A DNA stretch of 13,292 nucleotides, taken from assembly GCA_964639665.1 (NCBI GenBank), contig CAZXEU010000153.1, positions 1 to 13,292 on the forward strand, in the 5' to 3' direction. The notes beneath the pieces are model-generated. The model was given only the letters and a program-made list of their open reading frames with translations. It was not told the DNA's origin and ran no database searches. The translations under genes and the position numbers were made by a program. The number at the start of each line of letters is the position of its first letter. The stretch's first letter is position 1. Source of the DNA: CAZXEU01 sp964639665. GTDB lineage: Bacteria > Bacteroidota > Rhodothermia > Rhodothermales > Bin80. This document shows, one piece after another, positions 7,493 through 13,292 of this stretch.

Positions 7493-8272
7493 CTAGAGGG
7501 TGATTTCGATGGGAGCGGGAACGTGTATCCGGCTCTTCACGGAAGCGGGAAGGCCCGCGTAGGAAGCGTCGAACCGAAGTTGGAGGGGCCTGCCGCGCGG
7601 AAGCTCCGTCAGCGGGATTTCCAGGCGGCGGTGCGTGTAGACAGCCGCTTCCATGCGGCCAAGGCGCGCCTTATTGCTGTGGAGCGAAACGCCGCCCACG
7701 AACGGGAAGGCGGATGTGTTGCGCATGAGCAGCACGAGCGTGCTGTCCTTGAGCGAAAGGACCCTAGCCTCGAGACGCGGCGCGCCGTGTCCCTTGATCA
7801 GCACCAGCGGCGCCACCAGGCTGTAGACGACGCTGAGCGCCGTGGCCACCGCAGGGATCTGGTCCTCCGGCAGCGCCGCGCGCTCCTGCATCTCGTAGTG
7901 CATGAGCGCGACACTGGCGCCCGGGCGCAGCGTCTCCACATCGCGCACGAGGAAGCGCACAAAGCGCTCGTCTCCAGGCTCCAGAATCAGGCGCTCGGGA
8001 AAGAATGTCAGGCGCTGCGCCAGATCCCCCATGGGTCCGGCCTCGCCGAGTGCCACGCGCGTACCCCGGCCCGCGGAGTCGGACGCGATGATGCCGAAGT
8101 GGGCACGCGCCACGATTTCGACGCTCGAGTGCCCATCGTTGCGCAGGACGAAGGCCCCGTGGGGCTCGCGCTCCGTGATGTAGGCGAAGGCGGGCGTTAC
8201 GCTGAGGCTGGCCTGACCGGCTGCAGCGAGGGGCGATGCGCCCAATAGAAGCAGGATTGCGTATTTGTACAT
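7493..8272 (-). CDS. PapD-like periplasmic pilus chaperone
   Basis: The protein has 259 aa. The ATG at 8272 lies 1 bp after the previous stop (TGACATG) and gives a good signal peptide (residues 1-20, ending LAAAGQ); the frame is open to 8347 but that extension is inside the neighbour gene. Domain 1 (about 21-128) is an Ig-like fold with FVLRNDG (41-47) and the PapD-type G1 segment FPERLILEPGDERFVRF (91-107), the strand used to complement pilin folds. Domain 2 (about 129-259) includes VVYSLVAPLVL, LLMRNTSAFPFVGGVSL and LPRGRPLQLRFDASYAGLP. Conserved PapD residue Arg 8 has no obvious equivalent (the strand reads SLSVTPAFAYI), so it is a distant member. It binds subunits in the periplasm by donor-strand complementation and delivers them to the usher encoded next. 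It follows both subunit genes and precedes the usher, as csuC does. Confidence 0.85.
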   Translation of the reverse strand: MYKYAILLLLGASPLAAAGQASLSVTPAFAYITEREPHGAFVLRNDGHSSVEIVARAHFGIIASDSAGRGTRVALGEAGPMGDLAQRLTFFPERLILEPGDERFVRFLVRDVETLRPGASVALMHYEMQERAALPEDQIPAVATALSVVYSLVAPLVLIKGHGAPRLEARVLSLKDSTLVLLMRNTSAFPFVGGVSLHSNKARLGRMEAAVYTHRRLEIPLTELPRGRPLQLRFDASYAGLPASVKSRIHVPAPIEITL

Positions 8273-8273
8273 G

Positions 8274-8786
8274 TCAGAGTGATAGGATCCGGACGTTGAC
8301 GCGGCCGCCGAAGTGTCCCTCGGCAATGCCAGATAAGTCGACGGCACCCCCGAAGCGGAAGGAGGAGCAGCCGGCGACGCCGAGCGTGCCCTCTACCGTG
8401 CGAATTCCGCGCATGTCTTCATAGGCGCTGCCACCGCAGTCCGGGCTGCGTGCCCAGCGCAAATGGAAATCGATGCGCTCCGCTCCGCGGCGCAGTGCGC
8501 TCTGCGGCTCCACGACAAGCGCGTAGCCTCCGTGCGCAGGGCCGGTGAGCTGTATTTCACCCAGTCGGTGATGGCCGGAGACCTTTGCCGAGATCTCGCC
8601 GGTAGACGGATCGAGCTCTACCCGGCCGGCATCGGCCCGCTGGCGCCCGAAGTCCATTTCCGCGCTGCGCACGGTCACCGTCAGCACGGGCGGCAGCACT
8701 TCGACGTGCACCTCCACCTGGCCGGAATTCTGGGCCATAACCACAGATGCCGCCAGGAGCGAGGCCAGATATGGCACGATGCGCAT
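8274..8786 (-). CDS. DUF4402-like minor pilus subunit
   Basis: The protein has 170 aa from the ATG at 8786, which overlaps the previous stop as TGATG; an in-frame ATG at 8795 (three residues longer) is possible but less likely. The signal peptide is residues 1-19 (ending VVMAQ). The mature N-terminus, QVEVHVEVLPPVLTVTV (23-39), alternates hydrophobic and polar residues, as expected of a donor strand that completes the next subunit. The hallmark MDFG is at 44-47, followed by DPSTGEISA, a GY strand (GGYALVVEP, 86-94) and FRFGGAVDL near the end, as in DUF4402 proteins. Cys 117 and Cys 140 may pair, which differs from the first/penultimate Cys pattern of the larger subunit. It is less Ser-rich than that subunit. 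It stands where csuA or csuB stands in archaic operons and may be an adaptor between shaft and tip. Confidence 0.78.
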   Translation of the reverse strand: MRIVPYLASLLAASVVMAQNSGQVEVHVEVLPPVLTVTVRSAEMDFGRQRADAGRVELDPSTGEISAKVSGHHRLGEIQLTGPAHGGYALVVEPQSALRRGAERIDFHLRWARSPDCGGSAYEDMRGIRTVEGTLGVAGCSSFRFGGAVDLSGIAEGHFGGRVNVRILSL

Positions 8787-9340
8787 CAGTTGCATGTCGC
8801 ACTGGCGGAAATCGTGCCGCTGTAGCTGCCGCTCGCATCGCTCCGCCCGATGCCGCCGACGGTGCCTCCGAAGCGGAAGTAGCGGGTAAACGAGCTTCCA
8901 ATGCCGCCTGCCGTGCCGGAGTAGCTGCTCGAAGAAACCACCGAGTATCCGCTACTGGACGATGTCGAGTGCGCCCACGCACCACTAAAGCTGAGCGAAC
9001 CGCCGCTGCGCGTCAGCGAGCTGGGAAACGACCGGGAAATCGAATAGGAAGAAACGTTGCTGCCGCTAAGGCTGACCTGCCCCACGCTCGGGGACCCGGA
9101 AGCAGAAACGCCGCTCGCGCTCCGCGCGCCGGTGGTGGCGCTGATGGTAACGCTGCCTGTACCAGAGGCGGGCTTCTCGGCACTGCCGTAGTCCAGCGAA
9201 GACTCCTCCGTGAAGCTGCAGCTGGGTACGGGCGCTGTCAGGTCAATGTCTACACTGACGCTCGCGGACTGGGCCTGAAGCGGCGGTGCCAGGAGCAGAG
9301 TCAGCAGGGTGATAAACGCAGTTATGCGAAATGGCTGCAT
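8786..9340 (-). CDS. Ser-rich DUF4402/SCPU-like pilin, probable major subunit
   Basis: The protein has 184 aa from the ATG at 9340. The signal peptide is residues 1-24 (ending LQAQ). The mature N-terminus, ASVSVDIDLTAPV (26-38), has donor-strand-like alternation. Cys 41 opens the core and Cys 183 is the penultimate residue, so a single disulfide can tie the pilin together. The hallmark SLDYG is at 48-52, followed by GSVTISATTG, a strand VSSYSIS, and the DUF4402-type end FRFGGTVGGIGRS with GSYSGTISASATCN. Ser makes up 50 of 184 residues, almost all in the mature part (about 31%). As first gene of the five-gene block and the simplest subunit, it is the best candidate for the shaft pilin, in the position of csuA/B. 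The pilin-family assignment comes from motif spacing, not a search. Confidence 0.8.
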   Translation of the reverse strand: MQPFRITAFITLLTLLLAPPLQAQSASVSVDIDLTAPVPSCSFTEESSLDYGSAEKPASGTGSVTISATTGARSASGVSASGSPSVGQVSLSGSNVSSYSISRSFPSSLTRSGGSLSFSGAWAHSTSSSSGYSVVSSSSYSGTAGGIGSSFTRYFRFGGTVGGIGRSDASGSYSGTISASATCN

Positions 9341-9409
9341 AGCGGTAGGGGTTTGGATTGCTGAATCGGGGGCAAAAGGCGGTAACTGTTCGCAGTAGTG
9401 GTTCCCGTT
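9341..9409 (-). other. Intergenic gap before the first pilus subunit
   Basis: A 69-bp gap separates the Cys-ending exported protein from the first pilin gene. It could hold the start of the pilus transcript or a processing site. I see no Shine-Dalgarno site (the bases before the ATG read CCAAACCCCTACCGCT), no clear promoter pair and no strong hairpin. Confidence 0.25.
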
Positions 9410-10069
9410 CTAGCACGGGCGGCTGCTCAGCGCGTCGCCGCGGCGGCGCGCCACCATGCATCCCGAAGGCTCGCGGAAGCGAAGCACGTAGGCCGGGTGC
9501 GCGAACGCGAACCGCTGCTCCGCATCCATGCATGCCGATTGTTCGGCCGGCGCCCGGTAGCGCATGGCGGCCGGATCGAAGTTCCACAAATCGAGCCGCA
9601 GGCCGTCTTCGGCGCGCGTCAGGCGCATTTCGATGGCAGCGCCGTCGTAGTAGCGCGTAACGGCCGCCAGTACACCGGCCGAGAGCGCGGCCCGGGCATC
9701 CTGCCGGCGGTGGGCATCAGCCGCCACGCGCTCGCCCTCTTCCAGGGTCGCGTCCAAGCGATAGTCCGATTCGATCTCCCACGTCTTCATGACATCCTGG
9801 AGCCTGCGCGGCACGTCGGCGCCCACGAGGTAGGTCTCTAGCGATGGATATAGAATGACCGTATCGTCCGGGCCGAATCCGTTGGCCGTGAGGTCGACCA
9901 CCTCGACCCGGTCCAGCGAATCGGGCGGGGGAATGAGCAGTTCGTGCAGGATGAGATCAACCGTAGCGCTGTCCTCGATCGAGGCTACAGGCCGCGTCAG
10001 CTGGTCAAAGTGTTGCGCTGCCGCGACACGGCAGGCGAGCATCGCAAGAAGTAGCACTACGGTTCTCAT
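9410..10069 (-). CDS. Exported protein of unknown function, Cys-ending
   Basis: The protein has 219 aa from the ATG at 10069, 4 bp after the upstream stop. The signal peptide is residues 1-19 (ending RVAAAQ); Cys 13 falls inside it but the preceding residues (MLA) do not make a good lipobox. The mature protein is acidic in its first half (SIEDSATVDLILHELLIPPP, 30-49; LTANGFGPDDTVILYPSLE, 60-78). It has a helical middle (about 86-140) and a C-terminal part with three Cys at 180, 204 and 219, the last being the final residue. No transmembrane segment follows the signal. I do not recognise the family. Being coupled to the 170-aa gene and sitting between the VirD4 gene and the pilin genes, it could be a periplasmic accessory of either system. 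Confidence 0.75.
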   Translation of the reverse strand: MRTVVLLLAMLACRVAAAQHFDQLTRPVASIEDSATVDLILHELLIPPPDSLDRVEVVDLTANGFGPDDTVILYPSLETYLVGADVPRRLQDVMKTWEIESDYRLDATLEEGERVAADAHRRQDARAALSAGVLAAVTRYYDGAAIEMRLTRAEDGLRLDLWNFDPAAMRYRAPAEQSACMDAEQRFAFAHPAYVLRFREPSGCMVARRRGDALSSRPC

Positions 10070-10073
10070 GGGG

Positions 10074-10586
10074 CTATTGGGCTCGTCTCAGAAGGCGCGC
10101 GTCGCCGCGCGGATGGATCACGCTCAGGCGGATGGGCAAGTGCGTCAGCAGCTCGCGCCTCCAGCGCGCAGGCTCAGGCAGCGGCAATTCGTACTGGACC
10201 GTATAGGAGAAGCAGCGGCTGGTCGGCTCCCGGTAGAGCAGCAGGGATCGGAGCGCCCGAAACCGTCTCTCAAGCGGGTCCGGAAGCTGCCCCAACTCCT
10301 GGTTCAGCGCCTGGTACCAGGCATGAATAGCGCCGCAACGGCCCGTTGCGTCGATCACCACGGGCGTTTCATTGCTCAGTAGTCGCCTGGCCAGAACGTG
10401 CACCAGCGGACTCGAAGCACTGTCACTGAAAACGGCGCTGCGGGACAGCTCCGTTCGCACGCGGGCAGTGTCGTAGGCGGCCCGTACGTAACGCTGGCCG
10501 GATGTGACGCCGCGCGGCAACAGCAGGGCGGCCGCCGTGCTGACCGCCAAGAGGAGTCCTCCCCATACCAGGAGTTGCTTTCGCAT
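10074..10586 (-). CDS. Membrane-anchored or exported protein of unknown function
   Basis: The protein has 170 aa from the ATG at 10586; an in-frame stop (TGA at 10595-10593) lies two codons upstream, so the start cannot be further out. A hydrophobic segment at residues 5-23, after the basic MRKQ, is a signal anchor or an uncleaved signal; there is no clear cleavage motif. The remainder is Arg-rich, with an amphipathic start (VRAAYDTARVRTELSRSAVF), a central stretch IDATGRCGAIHAWYQALNQE (78-97), and Cys at 84 and 125 that may pair. The C-terminus (LPIRLSVIHPRGDARLLRR) is basic. It is too short for VirB8, and I see no known fold. No Shine-Dalgarno site directly precedes the start; a strong one lies 46 nt upstream. 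The next gene starts 4 bp after its stop, so the two probably act together. Confidence 0.75.
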   Translation of the reverse strand: MRKQLLVWGGLLLAVSTAAALLLPRGVTSGQRYVRAAYDTARVRTELSRSAVFSDSASSPLVHVLARRLLSNETPVVIDATGRCGAIHAWYQALNQELGQLPDPLERRFRALRSLLLYREPTSRCFSYTVQYELPLPEPARWRRELLTHLPIRLSVIHPRGDARLLRRAQ

Positions 10587-10670
10587 GCGTAGTCATGTTT
10601 TGCACACATAATACGGGCATGCAGCACACCTTCCTCCTGACAGTTGCGACGAAGCCGACAAGAATGGGGC
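10587..10670 (-). promoter_or_regulatory. Gap after virD4 with an isolated strong ribosome-binding site
   Basis: This 84-bp gap contains AGGAGG at 10638-10633 on the minus strand, in the context CAGGAGGAAGG. The first ATG downstream of it is at 10620 (12 nt spacing) and opens a 65-codon frame ending at 10423. That frame overlaps the 170-aa gene out of phase. The 170-aa gene's own ATG at 10586 is 46 nt from the site. It may serve a short leader peptide coupled to the 170-aa gene, or be incidental. No promoter pair or terminator hairpin was recognised. Confidence 0.3.
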
Positions 10671-12428
10671 CTATTCGACGTAGGGGTTCCTGTCGAAGCG
10701 GCCGCTGAACAGCGGGTCCAGGTAGTAGACGATCTTGTCTGCCACGACGGGCTGGTAGGGCCGCACCAGCAGCACCTGGCGGGCCGGGTGCAGGCGCCGA
10801 AACTCTTCCGGTCTGAGCAGCGGCCGCCCGTCCTCGTCATAGTCGGCCTTGAGGCGGGAGCCATCGCGTCGCGGCGAGCGCTGTAGGCGCCGTCGCCAGA
10901 TGGAGGTCTCGCCCAGCATTCGGGCGAGCTTTTCGCTCGTGAAGGGATCCTGAATGGCAAAGGCCTGGATGACGTCGCTGTTTGCCACAAAGCTCTCCCA
11001 TTCGTGGCGGTACTCACGCCGCAACTGGGCCAGATCCTGCAGGATGAGCCATAGCGAAAGGCCGTAGCCACCTCCCAGCGAGACGGCCTCCCTCATGATG
11101 GACATGTAGCCCAGATTGGCAAATTCGTCCAGAAGGAACAGCGTGCGCAGCGATCTCTCCCGGCCGTCCAGCGCCCCGACCGTACACGCGTGATAACAGC
11201 AGCCGATCATCAGGCGCAGCCAGGGAGCGAATGTCGCCAGATGCTCCCGTGGCAGGATGAGATAGACTGTCATGCCGCCGCCGGGCAGCTCCCGGAGCCG
11301 GAAGCTCGAACGCTCCAGCACGCGTCCCATGCGCGGACTGGACAGGAAGTGCGTGCGACTCTGCGCGGTGGAAAAGACGCTGCTCTTCTCCCGCTCCGAC
11401 TTTTGAAGGATGCGTCCTGCGCCCTCGCGGACCTGAGCCACGCTGCTGTCCTTCATGGCACGCAGGGCTTCTTCCAGGTCCGTCGGCGCCAGCGTCAGCA
11501 GGCGGCGCATCCCGAAGAGGTTGCCTCCGCCCTCCTCCCGGGCCGCATGGAGCATAAACGCAAAGATGAGCGCCCGCGCTTCAAGATTCCAGAACGACTC
11601 CGATCCCGGAACCATCATGTCCGCGAGCATCATGGCGGTTTCGACGTAACCATCGTCGCCTGTGTCGACGAGCTCCATCGGGTTGTACGAATCCGTGTGC
11701 GGCGCTGCAATCCCGAACGGGTCGAGTGCGACGACCTGCTGCCCGAGCACTTCGTGCCTGTACCTTGCCGTGACGCGGTAGTTTTCGCCCTTCGGGTCAG
11801 TTACTACCACGGATCCCTTGTAGCTCAGAAGGTTGGGCACTATGGTGCCGACACCCTTGCCACTTCGGGTGGCGGCGACGGTAATGAGGTGTCCCTCTCC
11901 GTCGTAGCTGAGAAGCTTGCCGGACCGCCGGCCAAGCAGCAGCCCGCCGGAAGAAGCCGTGCGCAGCGCACGGGCGCTGCCCCAGCGCGTGGAGCCGGCT
12001 GCGTCCGAGCCCGGTACCCTGGATTGCGCCAGCATGCCGCGCATTAGGAGCGCCGCCAGGCCCGCTGCCGCGACAAGTACCGCCAGCGGCGCAGGACTGT
12101 CATCCATTCTTGCCAGCGCCACCACGAAGTAAAGCGGATTGTACAGCGGTACAGTGGCCAGCGCAAGGCCCACCGCAACAAGGCCCGCGCCCAGTGCGCG
12201 CCTGCCCCGCAGAAGCGCGAATGGAAGCGAGGCCGTAGCCAGTACCAGGAAGACGGGCCGCGTCCAGGTAACCGGCAGCAGCGGCTCCGCGGCCGGAGGT
12301 CCCCACAGATGGACCATCACGGTCGTTGCCACCTGCAGTGCGGCACCGCTTCCGGCAGCCAGCGCCGCGAGCTGCGCATGCGTTCCCGCGCCTGTGGGCC
12401 CGGGCCATCCGTAGAGCCTCCGCGTCAC
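10671..12428 (-). CDS. virD4: VirD4/TraG type IV secretion coupling ATPase
   Basis: The protein has 585 aa from a GTG at 12428 that overlaps the VirB10 stop as GTGA. The N-terminal 135 residues hold about three hydrophobic stretches (roughly 57-74, 80-105, 115-133) that anchor it in the inner membrane. The Walker A motif is AATRSGKGVG (185-194, Lys 191), followed by the VirD4 signatures VVVTDPKGENYRVTARYR (207-224) and VVALDPFG (232-239). ESFWNLEARALIFAFMLH (277-294) lies where the all-alpha domain is inserted. Walker B is LFLLDEFANLG (430-440), and the sensor Gln stands in LILQDLAQL (461-469). The end (RLHPARQVLLVRPYQPVVAD) is typical of TraG/VirD4 proteins. It acts as a hexameric inner-membrane motor that selects DNA-protein substrates and passes them to the secretion channel. 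Length is normal and all key residues are present, so it should be active. No VirB11 gene lies between it and VirB10. Confidence 0.96.
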   Translation of the reverse strand: MTRRLYGWPGPTGAGTHAQLAALAAGSGAALQVATTVMVHLWGPPAAEPLLPVTWTRPVFLVLATASLPFALLRGRRALGAGLVAVGLALATVPLYNPLYFVVALARMDDSPAPLAVLVAAAGLAALLMRGMLAQSRVPGSDAAGSTRWGSARALRTASSGGLLLGRRSGKLLSYDGEGHLITVAATRSGKGVGTIVPNLLSYKGSVVVTDPKGENYRVTARYRHEVLGQQVVALDPFGIAAPHTDSYNPMELVDTGDDGYVETAMMLADMMVPGSESFWNLEARALIFAFMLHAAREEGGGNLFGMRRLLTLAPTDLEEALRAMKDSSVAQVREGAGRILQKSEREKSSVFSTAQSRTHFLSSPRMGRVLERSSFRLRELPGGGMTVYLILPREHLATFAPWLRLMIGCCYHACTVGALDGRERSLRTLFLLDEFANLGYMSIMREAVSLGGGYGLSLWLILQDLAQLRREYRHEWESFVANSDVIQAFAIQDPFTSEKLARMLGETSIWRRRLQRSPRRDGSRLKADYDEDGRPLLRPEEFRRLHPARQVLLVRPYQPVVADKIVYYLDPLFSGRFDRNPYVE

Positions 12429-13292
12429 CCGGGCCAGGCCTCGTCGAAGGCCATGTCGCGGGAGACATAGACCAGGAACCGGTAGCCGGACCTCACCGTG
12501 ATGGTCGGAGCACGCCGGCGGCCAAGCATCGAGCGTCCGGCGCGGCTTAGCTCCAGGCCCAGGGCCGCGGCCGAAATGCTGCCTGCAGCGCCGGCGTGTT
12601 CCGCGGCCAGGGCCGCACTGCCGCCGAGAAGCGCCACCAGTGCAGCTTCGCCGAAGAGCTGCGCCCGGTGCAGGTTGATGCCTTCTCGCAGTCCCCCTTC
12701 CCCGCTCGTTTCCAGGGCCGGGAAATCCGCCAGTTCGCGCGTCGTGCCTTCGGGAAAGATCATCCGCGTCCAGGCGAGAATGACGCGCCGGTCCTCCCCT
12801 GCCAGGGCCCGCTCCAGCGAGCCCACAAGGCGCGTGCCGGCCGGAACCAGTACGTGGCGCAGCGTGGCCGAGTCGTAGGCCGGACGGACGACGCGTGCCG
12901 TTACCGGACCCGGACGGCTCGAATCAATGCCAGTAAGCAGGGCCGCCTCGATCACGCTGGACTCCGCAAGAACGTAACGCGGAGCTTCCGGAGCCCCGGT
13001 CGCGGACTCTGCGCCCGGCGCGCCCTCAATATGCAGGACGCTTCGGGAGCGAAGGGCCTCGTCGAACCGCATCCGGCGCGGATCGGCCCTGTCCGGCTCT
13101 TCGGCGGGCCACTCCGTCGGCCTCGCGGGCGCGCCCCAGGGAACCGGCACGGGCGTCCTCTCTGCCGGCAGCTCCAGGTCCATCGGCGTAAGCGGATCAG
13201 CCGAGGCACCAGGCGGCGGCGCCGATTTGCGGCTTCCGAAGAACAGCGCCAGCAGCACGCCGCCGGCCGTAAGGGCAAGCGCCACCAGTGCA
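12425..13292 (-). CDS. virB10: VirB10/TrbI core channel protein, N-terminus beyond the window
   Basis: The frame is open to the window edge; 288 residues are visible. The GTG at 13285 is not taken as the real start because the first visible residues (ALVALALTAGGVLLALFF) are already the membrane helix, and VirB10 normally has a cytoplasmic tail before it. A Pro-rich periplasmic linker follows. Numbering from that GTG, the VirB10 beta-barrel domain starts near 103: VLAESSVIEAALLTGIDSSR (105-124), then PGPVTARVVRPAYDS, VLVPAGTRLVGSLERA (145-160), VILAWTRMIFPEG (168-180) and INLHRA. The hydrophobic helix pair GEAALVALLGGSAALAAEHAG (212-232) corresponds to the antenna that crosses the outer membrane. 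The protein spans both membranes and carries the energy signal from VirD4 to the outer pore. Its stop overlaps the virD4 start, so the two are one operon. Confidence 0.95.
   Translation of the reverse strand, partial: ALVALALTAGGVLLALFFGSRKSAPPPGASADPLTPMDLELPAERTPVPVPWGAPARPTEWPAEEPDRADPRRMRFDEALRSRSVLHIEGAPGAESATGAPEAPRYVLAESSVIEAALLTGIDSSRPGPVTARVVRPAYDSATLRHVLVPAGTRLVGSLERALAGEDRRVILAWTRMIFPEGTTRELADFPALETSGEGGLREGINLHRAQLFGEAALVALLGGSAALAAEHAGAAGSISAAALGLELSRAGRSMLGRRRAPTITVRSGYRFLVYVSRDMAFDEAWPG

Noticed and set aside
7403..8248. 281-aa plus-strand open frame opposite the chaperone and usher start
   Set aside because: Long antisense frames are expected in GC-rich coding DNA; the chaperone on the minus strand has a signal peptide and the PapD-type G1 motif.
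7493..8347. Longer chaperone reading from 8347
   Set aside because: The extra 25 residues lie inside the preceding subunit gene and would bury the signal peptide; the ATG at 8272, 1 bp after the stop, gives a proper one.
10376..11071. 231-aa minus-strand frame within virD4
   Set aside because: It is an out-of-phase shadow of a gene with intact Walker motifs; it has no family features and is rich in the Arg/Ser/Cys typical of GC-rich shadow frames.

Overview
This is a GC-rich bacterial window in which every supportable gene lies on the minus strand, so transcription runs from base 13292 towards base 1. The likely source is a GC-rich member of the Bacteroidota, most plausibly the Rhodothermota (Salinibacter/Rhodothermus-like). 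The main pointer is the protein at 3156-4196, which pairs a carboxypeptidase-like regulatory domain with a follow-on region typical of Bacteroidota surface proteins. This placement comes from family recognition, not from a search.

Layout in transcription order. (1) 13292-10671: the C-terminal part of a VirB10/TrbI protein, overlapping by 4 bp a VirD4/TraG coupling ATPase. This is the end of a type IV secretion or conjugation locus whose other genes would lie beyond base 13292. (2) 10586-9410: two small exported proteins of unknown function, 4 bp apart. (3) 9340-4199: five genes in the order subunit, subunit, PapD-like chaperone, outer-membrane usher, two-domain adhesin-like subunit. This is the gene order of archaic (Csu/sigma-type) chaperone-usher pili. 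The subunits resemble DUF4402/spore-coat-U-like pilins. (4) 4196-3156: the carboxypeptidase-regulatory-domain protein, 2 bp after the adhesin. (5) 3024-1: after a 131-bp gap, an ExbB/TolQ-like channel protein, two different short ExbD/TolR-like proteins, a single-pass envelope protein and a TPR lipoprotein that runs off the window. Successive genes in this block all overlap by 4-11 bp.

The pilus block should build a fibre on the cell surface: the chaperone carries subunits through the periplasm, the usher exports and polymerises them, and the two-domain protein probably sits at the tip. The ExbB-ExbD-ExbD block looks like a proton-driven envelope motor. Its composition recalls Tol-Pal or the one-TolQ/two-TolR gliding motors more than plain TonB energisation. 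No sequence evidence links the motor or the secretion genes to the pilus beyond position and strand, so the idea that they form one system is a hypothesis.

No tRNA, rRNA, CRISPR array, insertion sequence, convincing rho-independent terminator or attachment site was seen. There is no gene-free stretch longer than 131 bp.
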